A DNA stretch of 64,000 bases from positions 62,001 through 126,000 of the forward strand of contig NZ_VFRA01000001.1 in NCBI RefSeq assembly GCF_006788895.1. The letters are read 5' to 3'. The stretch is from Rhodoglobus vestalii (GTDB lineage: Bacteria; Actinomycetota; Actinomycetes; Actinomycetales; Microbacteriaceae). The position numbers and the translations under genes were made by a program. This document shows positions 57,806 through 64,000 of this stretch, one piece after another. Under the pieces are notes generated by a model, which worked only from the letters and a program-made list of their open reading frames with translations, ran no database searches and was not told the origin of the DNA. The first letter of the stretch is position 1, and every line of letters starts with the position of its first letter.

Positions 57806-59255
57806 TCCGAAGGGATTTCTTAAAGTACAAGAGCGCGAACTTCCGAAGCGGCGCCCGGTAAGCCTGCGCCTGATGGACTACAAAGAGGTTTATCAGCAGC
57901 AGGAGTCGGGTCAGCTGGCACGACAGGCTGGCCGCTGCATGGATTGTGGCGTTCCGTTCTGTCATCAGGGTTGTCCTCTGGGTAACCTCATTCCCGAGTG
58001 GAACGATCTCGTGCGGCGTGGGGAGAACGCCGAAGCGATCGAGCGCTTGCACGCGACGAACAATTTTCCGGAGTTCACGGGCCGCTTGTGTCCGGCACCG
58101 TGTGAGAGTTCCTGCGTTCTGGGCATCAACCAGCCCGCGGTCACCATCAAACAGGTCGAAGTTTCGATCATCGATCAGGCGTTCGCTGACGGCAACGTGA
58201 CCCCCAACCCACCCGGCCGGTTAACCGGCAAAACCGTCGCCGTCGTTGGCTCCGGTCCCGCAGGGTTGGCTGCGGCCCAACAATTGACACGTGCCGGCCA
58301 CACGGTCGCCGTGTTTGAGCGCGAGGATCGCATTGGTGGGCTCCTTCGCTACGGCATCCCGGATTTCAAAATGGAAAAGCGCCATATTGAGTTGCGCTTG
58401 GCCCAAATGCAGGCTGAGGGAACTCGTTTTCGTGCAGGTGTCACCATCGGGGTCGATATCTCCTGGAATGATCTGCGTGCGCGGTATGACGTCGTCGTTG
58501 TTGCCACTGGTGCGACGGTGCCGCGTGATCTCCCGATCCCTGGCCGGAACTCTCTCGGCGTGCATTTTGCGATGGAATACCTCGTACAGTCAAACCGCGT
58601 TGTGGCGGGCGATTCCGTCGGCGAGCAGATAACCGCCGATGGCAAGCACGTGGTCGTTCTCGGTGGTGGTGATACCGGCGCCGACTGCATCGGTACTGCC
58701 CACCGGCAGGGCGCACTCTCGGTGACAAATTTGGCGATTGGCGTTCAGCCCCCGCCAGACCGCCCCGAACACCAACCGTGGCCGCTGACACCCACTCTTT
58801 TTGAGGTGATGAGCGCGCACGAGGAGGGCGGGGAACGGCTCTATCTGGCCTCGACGGTCGAATTCGTTACCAACTCGGTCGGCGAAGTGCGCGCGATCAA
58901 GGTTGCAGAAACGGAGTTTGTTGATGGACGCCGTGTGCCGAAAGCTGGCACCGAGCGCGAGATTCCCGCTGATCTCGTTCTTCTTGCTCTGGGATTCACC
59001 GGTCCTGAGACTGGCACCCTCGATACTCAACTGCCGTTGGCCGCGGATGATCAAGGAAACCTAGCCCGCGATGCCGACTACCGAAGCGAAACGCCTGGCG
59101 TGTATGTTGTCGGGGATGCTGGTCGCGGCCAATCGTTGATCGTGTGGGCCATTGCGGAAGGCAGGGCTGCGGCATCGGCCGTAGATCGCTACCTTGAGGG
59201 GGACACACAATTGCCCTTCCCCGTGTCACCCACAGACCGCGGTATGACCGTCTAG
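57798..59255 (+). CDS. gltD: glutamate synthase small (beta) subunit
   Basis: GltD supplies electrons from NADPH through FAD and iron-sulfur clusters to GltB. From GTG 57798 it has 485 residues. Its N-terminal cysteine clusters are [18 protein letters not shown] and [14 protein letters not shown]. Then come the FAD-binding [33 protein letters not shown], the NADPH-binding [19 protein letters not shown] and the late [25 protein letters not shown] precedes the start, which lies 8 bases inside gltB. An in-frame ATG at 57726 is not family-like. Confidence 0.97.
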   Translation: MADPKGFLKVQERELPKRRPVSLRLMDYKEVYQQQESGQLARQAGRCMDCGVPFCHQGCPLGNLIPEWNDLVRRGENAEAIERLHATNNFPEFTGRLCPAPCESSCVLGINQPAVTIKQVEVSIIDQAFADGNVTPNPPGRLTGKTVAVVGSGPAGLAAAQQLTRAGHTVAVFEREDRIGGLLRYGIPDFKMEKRHIELRLAQMQAEGTRFRAGVTIGVDISWNDLRARYDVVVVATGATVPRDLPIPGRNSLGVHFAMEYLVQSNRVVAGDSVGEQITADGKHVVVLGGGDTGADCIGTAHRQGALSVTNLAIGVQPPPDRPEHQPWPLTPTLFEVMSAHEEGGERLYLASTVEFVTNSVGEVRAIKVAETEFVDGRRVPKAGTEREIPADLVLLALGFTGPETGTLDTQLPLAADDQGNLARDADYRSETPGVYVVGDAGRGQSLIVWAIAEGRAAASAVDRYLEGDTQLPFPVSPTDRGMTV

Positions 59256-59307
59256 CGGCACCTCCACCACCACCCGTTCAACCACCACTGATTCGTCAAA
59301 GGAAGTT

Positions 59308-60759
59308 ATGAGACGCGCAAAAATCGTCGCGACACTCGGCCCGGCTACGTCGAGCTACGAGAACATCAGGGCAATCATCGATGCAGGTGTCGATGTTGCT
59401 CGAATGAACCTCAGTCATGGAACCTATGCGGTTCACGAAGAGGTGTATGCCAATGTGCGCCGCGCCGCCCAGGACTCAGGCCGTGCTGTTGCCGTGATGG
59501 TTGACCTCCAGGGTCCCAAAATTCGTCTGGGGAAGTTCGAGAACGGTCCGTACGAACTCGCTGTCGGTGACGTTTTCAAGATCACCACCGAGGACATCAT
59601 CGGCAACCGCGAGATGTGTGGAACGACCTTCAAAGGACTGCCGCAGGATGTCGCTCCCGGAGACTTCCTATTGATCGACGATGGCAAGGTTAAGGTCAAG
59701 GTGGTGAGCTCGACCGACACGGTTGTGACAACTGAAGTTGTTGTCGCTGGCGCTGTCTCGAACAACAAGGGAATCAACCTTCCCGGTGTCGCGGTGAACG
59801 TTCCTGCCCTCTCGGAGAAAGATGAGGACGACCTCCGCTGGGGCCTCAAGTTGGGCGCTGACCTGATTGCTCTGTCATTCGTGCGCAATGCAGAAGACAT
59901 TGTGCGTGTTCACGAGATCATGGATGAAGTGGGTCGTCGCGTTCCTGTCATCGCCAAGATCGAGAAGCCACAGGCCGTTGATCATCTCGAAGCGATCATT
60001 GACGCCTTCGACTCGATCATGGTTGCGCGCGGAGACCTCGGTGTGGAGCTTCCCCTTGAGGCCGTGCCGATTGTGCAAAAGCGCACTGTTGAGTTGGCTC
60101 GTCGAATGGCGAAGCCGGTCATTGTCGCGACTCAGATGCTCGAGTCGATGATCTCGAGCCCTGTGCCCACGCGTGCTGAGACCTCCGACGTTGCCAACGC
60201 GATTCTGGATGGCGCTGACGCCGTCATGCTCAGTGGCGAAACCAGCGTGGGGGAGTACCCCGTCATCACGGTTCAAACGATGGCTAAGATCGTCGAGTCC
60301 ACCGAGGAGCACGGACTTGACCGTATTGCCGAGTTGGGAACTACTCCCAAGACGCAGGGCGGCGCAATTACTTTGGCGGCCGCGGAGGTCGCTTCGTTCG
60401 TGGAGGCCAAGTTCGTGTGTGTGTTCACCGAGTCGGGCGACTCAGCACGTCGAATGTCGCGGTTGCGGTTCCGAATTCCGATGAAAGCGTTCACTCCGAA
60501 TCCGGATATTCAGCGCCGCATGACCCTGATCTGGGGTATCGAATCGTTCGTTGTTGAGCGTGTTACCCACACGGACGAGATGTACCGCCAGGTCGACCAG
60601 ATTCTTCTTGATAAGAAGCTTGCTGAGATCGGCGACAAGGTCGTCGTAATTTCCGGTTCCCCTCCGGGGATCGCTGGATCCACCAACGACCTTCGCGTGC
60701 ACACCATCGGGGATGCGATCAACGCTAAGGCACCCGTCTGGGCGACAAAGCAGGGCTAG
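59308..60759 (+). CDS. pyk: pyruvate kinase
   Basis: Pyk transfers phosphate from phosphoenolpyruvate to ADP, the last step of glycolysis. The 483 residues begin RRAKIVATLGPATSSYENIR and include GVDVARMNLSHGTYAVH, the B domain, LSEKDEDDLRWGLKLGADLI, PVIAKIEKPQAVDHLEAI with the catalytic lysine, IMVARGDLGVELPLEAVP and ATQMLESMISSPVPTRAETS. The C-terminal allosteric domain follows. AAAGGAAG precedes the ATG. It is convergent with the tRNA-Leu gene; an inverted repeat lies between. Confidence 0.97.
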   Translation: MRRAKIVATLGPATSSYENIRAIIDAGVDVARMNLSHGTYAVHEEVYANVRRAAQDSGRAVAVMVDLQGPKIRLGKFENGPYELAVGDVFKITTEDIIGNREMCGTTFKGLPQDVAPGDFLLIDDGKVKVKVVSSTDTVVTTEVVVAGAVSNNKGINLPGVAVNVPALSEKDEDDLRWGLKLGADLIALSFVRNAEDIVRVHEIMDEVGRRVPVIAKIEKPQAVDHLEAIIDAFDSIMVARGDLGVELPLEAVPIVQKRTVELARRMAKPVIVATQMLESMISSPVPTRAETSDVANAILDGADAVMLSGETSVGEYPVITVQTMAKIVESTEEHGLDRIAELGTTPKTQGGAITLAAAEVASFVEAKFVCVFTESGDSARRMSRLRFRIPMKAFTPNPDIQRRMTLIWGIESFVVERVTHTDEMYRQVDQILLDKKLAEIGDKVVVISGSPPGIAGSTNDLRVHTIGDAINAKAPVWATKQG

Positions 60760-60773
60760 CTCATTGCTTAGTG

Positions 60774-60820
60774 ACGGCGGTGGCGGCGCGAACCCATACG
60801 TTCGACGCTGGAACCGCCGT
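60774..60820. repeat. nested inverted repeat between pyk and tRNA-Leu
   Basis: An 8-bp outer arm, ACGGCGGT (60774-60781), pairs with 60813-60820. An inner 5-bp pair, CGAAC and GTTCG (60789-60793 and 60800-60804), lies inside. There is no U-tract on either strand. As it sits between two converging genes it may act as a bidirectional stop or processing structure. Confidence 0.4.
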
Positions 60821-60837
60821 AGGCCAGTCCATTTACG

Positions 60838-60920
60838 TGCCGGATGTGGGACTCGAACCCACACGTCCTTTCGAACAAAGCATTTTGAGTGCTCCGCGTC
60901 TACCATTCCGCCAATCCGGC
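60838..60920 (-). tRNA. tRNA-Leu, anticodon CAA
   Basis: On the minus strand GCCGGAT (60920-60914) pairs with ATCCGGC (60845-60839) to form the acceptor stem, with discriminator A at 60838. The anticodon stem GAGCA/TGCTT encloses the loop CTCAAAA, so the anticodon is CAA, reading UUG. A long variable arm (GTTC GAAA GGAC) is present, as expected for a class II tRNA. The T arm GTGGG/CCCAC encloses TTCGAGT. CCA is not encoded. Confidence 0.95.
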
Positions 60921-60942
60921 TGACTACAACGCTGAATAGAAT

Positions 60943-60971
60943 ACCGTAGGATTGGCTCCGTGACTGACCAA
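60943..60971 (-). promoter_or_regulatory. probable promoter of tRNA-Leu
   Basis: On the minus strand TTGGTC (60971-60966) and TACGGT (60948-60943) are 17 bases apart. The start would be near 60936, leaving a 16-base leader before the tRNA. It overlaps the start of the ANTAR gene and its -10 box. Confidence 0.5.
60947..60952 (+). promoter_or_regulatory. -10 box of the ANTAR regulator gene, leaderless type
   Basis: TAGGAT ends 7 bases before the GTG at 60960, with no ribosome binding site. It shares bases 60947-60948 with the opposite-strand -10 box of tRNA-Leu. Confidence 0.45.
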
Positions 60972-61565
60972 AACACCAATCAAACTGCTCCTCGCCGCGT
61001 CGTCGTTGCCGAAGACGAGTCGCTCATCCGCATGGACATTGTCGAGATCCTCCGCGATGCCGGTTACGAGGTGGTCGGTGAAGCCGGTGACGGTGAGACT
61101 GCGGTGGCTTTGGCCACAGAACTGCGCCCGGACGTGGTCATCATGGATGTCAAGATGCCGCGACTTGACGGCATTTCTGCCGCTGAGCGGTTGAGCGCCA
61201 ACCATATCGCCCCAGTAGTACTCCTGACGGCGTTCAGCCAGAAAGAGCTTGTCCAGCGTGCCTCAGAGGCTGGCGCACTGGCCTACGTGGTCAAGCCGTT
61301 TACACCGAGCGACCTGTTGCCTGCGATCGAAATTGCGCTGAGCCGTCACGCCCAGATCATTACTCTCGAAGCTGAGGTCAGCGACCTCGTCGAACGTTTT
61401 GAGACCCGCAAGCTTGTCGATCGCGCTAAGGGACTGCTGAACGAGAAGATGGGGCTCAGCGAACCCGACGCGTTCCGCTGGATTCAGAAGGCATCCATGG
61501 ATCGTCGCCTGACAATGCACGACGTCTCGCAAGCAATCATCGACCAGCTCAGCGCCAAGAAGTAG
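60960..61565 (+). CDS. pdtaR: response regulator with ANTAR RNA-binding domain (PdtaR-like)
   Basis: The 201-residue protein has an N-terminal receiver domain (RVVVAEDESLIRMDIVEIL; phosphoacceptor D63 in VVIMDVKMPRLDGIS; switch lysine in AYVVKPFTPSD). A C-terminal ANTAR domain (about 140-197, KLVDRAKGLLNEKMGLSEPD, AFRWIQKASMDRRLTMHDV) follows. ANTAR proteins bind paired hairpins in mRNA and cause antitermination. The mycobacterial homologue PdtaR is paired with the kinase PdtaS. No kinase gene is next to it here, as in mycobacteria. The GTG start appears leaderless. The gene symbol is by similarity. Confidence 0.93.
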   Translation: MTDQNTNQTAPRRVVVAEDESLIRMDIVEILRDAGYEVVGEAGDGETAVALATELRPDVVIMDVKMPRLDGISAAERLSANHIAPVVLLTAFSQKELVQRASEAGALAYVVKPFTPSDLLPAIEIALSRHAQIITLEAEVSDLVERFETRKLVDRAKGLLNEKMGLSEPDAFRWIQKASMDRRLTMHDVSQAIIDQLSAKK

Positions 61566-61585
61566 CCCACGACTGCGCTGCCGGC

Positions 61586-62017
61586 CTATGGGGCGGGGCG
61601 GTCCTTCAGGATGTTCGTAATCCGCACAGTGGATAGCCGACGTCCCTCTTCATCACGAACGACAATCTCGTGGGTCGCCAGAGTGCGACTCAGCGCGATT
61701 GCGGTGCAGGTAGCTGTCACGATGCCAGAGCTCACAGCGCGTGTGTGGGTGGCATTGACCTCAATGCCCATCGCGATCCGGCCTGGGCCAGCGTGAATCG
61801 CTGACGAAATCGACCCGAGCGACTCGCCGAGCACCACGTGGGCGCCACCGTGCAGGATGCCTATCACCTGGGTGTTGCCCTCGACCGGCATGGTCGCCAC
61901 CGAACGATCGGCTCCCAACTCTAAGAATTCGATGCCCATCTTTCTGGTGAGCGTGCCTCCCCCTGACTCAACGAGACGTGCCACGAGTTCAGGATCAAGG
62001 TCATCGGGATACTTCAC
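61586..62017 (-). CDS. PaaI-type hotdog thioesterase
   Basis: The 143-residue protein has the hotdog fold with the PaaI-like motif GNTQVIGILHGGAHVVLGES. The His-Gly-Gly and nearby acidic residue form the expected acyl-CoA hydrolase site. The C-terminal strands TRAVSSGIVTATCTAIALSR complete the domain. The substrate is unknown; members act on phenylacetyl- or hydroxybenzoyl-CoA-like esters. The GTG start has GAAGG 8 bases upstream. It is convergent with the ANTAR gene (20 bases apart) and divergent from polA. Confidence 0.9.
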   Translation of the reverse strand: MKYPDDLDPELVARLVESGGGTLTRKMGIEFLELGADRSVATMPVEGNTQVIGILHGGAHVVLGESLGSISSAIHAGPGRIAMGIEVNATHTRAVSSGIVTATCTAIALSRTLATHEIVVRDEEGRRLSTVRITNILKDRPAP

Positions 62018-62064
62018 AGAGGGGCCCTTCGCATAAAGTCGTTTTGGCTGTCGGCCGCCACGGC

Positions 62065-62070
62065 TAGGCT
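62065..62070 (+). promoter_or_regulatory. -10 box of polA, leaderless type
   Basis: TAGGCT ends 6 bases before the polA GTG at 62077. The same hexamer at the same distance precedes rpe and ruvA. Confidence 0.45.
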
Positions 62071-62076
62071 GGCTGC

Positions 62077-64000
62077 GTGTCGGATACCCAGAAGCCTACT
62101 CTCATGATCATTGACGGCCATTCGTTGGCCTTTCGTGCGTTTTACGCACTGCCGGTGGACAGTTTTCAGAACCGTGATGGGCAGCACACCAACGCCATCC
62201 ACGGCTTCTTGTCGATGCTCATATCGCTGCTGCAGAATGAGAAACCGACGCATCTTGCGGTCGCTTTCGATATCTCGCGCTACTCGTTTCGCACTCGGGA
62301 ATACCCCGAATATAAGGGCACACGCGGCGAAACACCCCCCGAGTTTGTCGGCCAGATCCCGCTGCTTGAAGAAGCACTAAAGGCGATGGGTGTGCAAACG
62401 CTGAGCAAAGAAGACTACGAAGCTGACGACATCCTCGCCACCCTAGCGAACGAAGGGGCCACGAGCGGCTATCGTGTGCTGGTCGTCTCGGGTGACCGCG
62501 ATGCCATCCAGATGGTTAACGATGATGTGCTGCTGCTCTACCCCAATGCACGCGGCGTCTCAGAGCTGAAACGCTACGATCGCGACGCAGTTTTTGAACG
62601 CTACGGCGTCGAACCTCACCAATACCCTGATGTTGCTGCCCTCGTTGGTGAAACTAGCGACAACCTCATCGGTGTCGACAAGGTGGGGGAGAAGACCGCT
62701 GTTAAGTGGATCAACCTTTACGGATCTTTGGATGAGGTTCTTGCGCACGCCAAGGAAATTAAGGGCGTCGTGGGGCAGAACCTTCGCGATCAGATGGATC
62801 GCGCTGTACGCAATCGCAAGCTCAACCATCTGCTTACCGATGTTGAGCTGCCCGTGAAAGTTGCTGATCTTGATCGGCGCCCGATCGATGAAGCTGCTGT
62901 CCAGGAGGTCTTCGACCGCCTGCAATTTAAGACGCTTTTGCAACGTGTTCTCAAAATTGCCGCGACTGAGCGCGGTGATGATCCTGCAACCTCCTCGACG
63001 CCAGACAGTCCAAGAGCCGTTCCGGTCGTGCGCACGATGGTCGATGAAGAGCTGGCCAAGTGGATCGAGACGAACAGTGTGAACGGTACGAGGCCACTCG
63101 GTCTCACGATCGCGTCCATCGATGGCGCCGTCACAGGGCTTGGCCTTGCAACAGCAACCGAAACCGCTTTTGTACCGTGGGCCGCTGACCGACCCGACTA
63201 CGAGGCGCTCACCACTTGGCTGGGTAGCGATGCGCCCAAGCTAATGCACTCGGCAAAGGCGCAACTCAAGATTGCTGGGGCCAATGGTCTCGACATTGCG
63301 GGAATCACCTTCGACACGATGCTCGCGGCGTGGGTTTTGAAGCCCAGCGGCAAGCCCGAAGAGCTAGAAGCGCAGGTGTACAACTATCTTGGTGAAACAG
63401 TCGAGCAGAGTGACCCCAACCAGCTTGTTCCCGAGACGGAATCGCTCAGCCCGGCGACCCTGTCTTGGTACGTCGTTCGTCTGGCGCACTACCTGACCGA
63501 GCGCCTCGATGAAGGCTCGCGCGGTGTACTCACTGACATTGAGATGCCGCTCGTTCCGGTATTCGCACAAATGGAACGCACCGGTATCGCCGTCAACCGG
63601 CAGTTGCTGAATGACCTCAGCACATCGTTAAACGAGACTGCCAGTGAGGTCGCGCGCAACGCGTTTGATGTGATTGGTCGCGAAATTAACCTGGGCAGCC
63701 CCAAGCAACTTCAAGAGGTGCTGTTCACTCAGCTGGAGATGCCGAAAACGCGGGCGAACAAGACCGGATACTCAACGGATGCCGCGAGCTTGGCCGACCT
63801 TCAAGAACAAGCGCCGCACCCGTTCCTCGACCTCCTTCTCAAGCATCGAGATGCCACGAAACTCGCCCAAATCATCACCGGGATCGAAAAGGCAATCGAT
63901 GCTTCCGGTCGCGTTCACACCACCTACGAGCAGGCCGGGTCTAGTACGGGGCGCATCGCGTCGAATGATCCGAACCTGCAAAACGTGCCGATCAAGACGG
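62077..64000 (+). CDS. polA: DNA polymerase I (5' part, runs off the right edge)
   Basis: About 641 codons are visible and the frame is still open at the edge. Residues 1-290 are the 5'-3' exonuclease (LMIIDGHSLAFRAFYAL, SRYSFRTREYPEYKGTR, YEADDILATLANE, VVSGDRDAIQMV, ALVGETSDNLIGVDKVGEKT). Residues of about 320-520 are a 3'-5' exonuclease-like domain in which the metal-binding Asp-x-Glu of the first motif is missing (LGLTIASIDGAVTGLG), so proofreading is probably absent, as in other actinobacterial Pol I. The start of the polymerase domain is seen (RVHTTYEQAGSSTGRIASND). The GTG start matches family N-termini and seems leaderless. Confidence 0.95.
   Translation, partial: MSDTQKPTLMIIDGHSLAFRAFYALPVDSFQNRDGQHTNAIHGFLSMLISLLQNEKPTHLAVAFDISRYSFRTREYPEYKGTRGETPPEFVGQIPLLEEALKAMGVQTLSKEDYEADDILATLANEGATSGYRVLVVSGDRDAIQMVNDDVLLLYPNARGVSELKRYDRDAVFERYGVEPHQYPDVAALVGETSDNLIGVDKVGEKTAVKWINLYGSLDEVLAHAKEIKGVVGQNLRDQMDRAVRNRKLNHLLTDVELPVKVADLDRRPIDEAAVQEVFDRLQFKTLLQRVLKIAATERGDDPATSSTPDSPRAVPVVRTMVDEELAKWIETNSVNGTRPLGLTIASIDGAVTGLGLATATETAFVPWAADRPDYEALTTWLGSDAPKLMHSAKAQLKIAGANGLDIAGITFDTMLAAWVLKPSGKPEELEAQVYNYLGETVEQSDPNQLVPETESLSPATLSWYVVRLAHYLTERLDEGSRGVLTDIEMPLVPVFAQMERTGIAVNRQLLNDLSTSLNETASEVARNAFDVIGREINLGSPKQLQEVLFTQLEMPKTRANKTGYSTDAASLADLQEQAPHPFLDLLLKHRDATKLAQIITGIEKAIDASGRVHTTYEQAGSSTGRIASNDPNLQNVPIKT

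Noticed and set aside
60789..60804. LexA-type SOS box CGAAC-N6-GTTCG near pyk
   Set aside because: The actinobacterial SOS box has a 4-base spacer and outer T/A bases; here the spacer is 6 and the site lies behind a gene, not before one.
1..64000. Search for CRISPR arrays, insertion sequences, prophage genes, att sites, replication origin or toxin-antitoxin pairs
   Set aside because: No regularly spaced repeats, transposase or integrase, terminal inverted repeats, clusters of DnaA boxes or two-gene toxin modules were seen; the window is compact housekeeping sequence.

Overview
The window is one contiguous piece of an actinobacterial chromosome, most probably from the family Microbacteriaceae. 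I judge this from the gene order (pdxS-pdxT-yebC-ruvCAB-yajC-secDF-rel; rpsD-alaS-ruvX-mltG-aro; pyrR-pyrB-pyrC-PH protein-carAB-pyrF-gmk-rpoZ-coaBC-metK-priA-fmt-rsmB-rpe; his-trp-lgt-gltBD-pyk-tRNA-Leu-ANTAR regulator-polA), the moderately high GC content, the frequent GTG and TTG starts, and family-typical proteins: a DUF349 protein, an HGxxPAAW protein, a PriA that lacks helicase motifs, and a guanylate kinase carrying an actinobacterial IHF domain. The genus cannot be fixed from the sequence alone.

Layout. 1-11 kb: vitamin B6 synthase (PdxS/PdxT), a small membrane protein, YebC, the RuvABC Holliday-junction machinery, the YajC-SecD-SecF translocase accessory complex and the (p)ppGpp enzyme Rel. 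11-14 kb: a minus-strand block with an unassigned protein, a DUF349 protein and a membrane-anchored cyclophilin. 14-21.5 kb: RarA, ribosomal protein S4 with a strong terminator, two tiny membrane proteins, AlaS, RuvX and MltG. 21.5-26.8 kb: shikimate pathway genes aroE-C-K-B-Q, then efp and nusB. 26.8-37 kb: an essentially complete pyrimidine operon headed by a PyrR RNA-binding site, running into gmk, rpoZ and coaBC. 37.9-44.6 kb: metK, priA, fmt, rsmB, rpe and an FKBP isomerase. 44.6-52 kb: hisE-G-F-I and trpE-C-B-A with two associated membrane proteins. 52-60.8 kb: lgt, glutamate synthase (gltBD) and pyruvate kinase. 60.8-64 kb: a minus-strand tRNA-Leu(CAA), an ANTAR response regulator, a thioesterase, and polA running off the right edge.

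The genes are tightly packed; many overlap by 1, 4, 8 or 11 bases and no gene-free stretch exceeds about 250 bases. Ten genes (pdxS, yebC, ruvA, rarA, mltG, aroQ, rpe, hisE, the ANTAR regulator, polA) have a TANNNT -10 box only 6-8 bases before the start codon and no ribosome binding site, which points to leaderless transcripts.

I found no mobile element, prophage, CRISPR array or defence island. The window is housekeeping DNA. The points most worth a second look are the mIHF-guanylate kinase fusion, the leaderless-start pattern, the PyrR element that hides the pyrR Shine-Dalgarno, a perfect 16-bp palindrome in the hisE promoter, overlapping face-to-face promoters between tRNA-Leu and the ANTAR regulator, and an unassigned conserved-looking protein next to rel.
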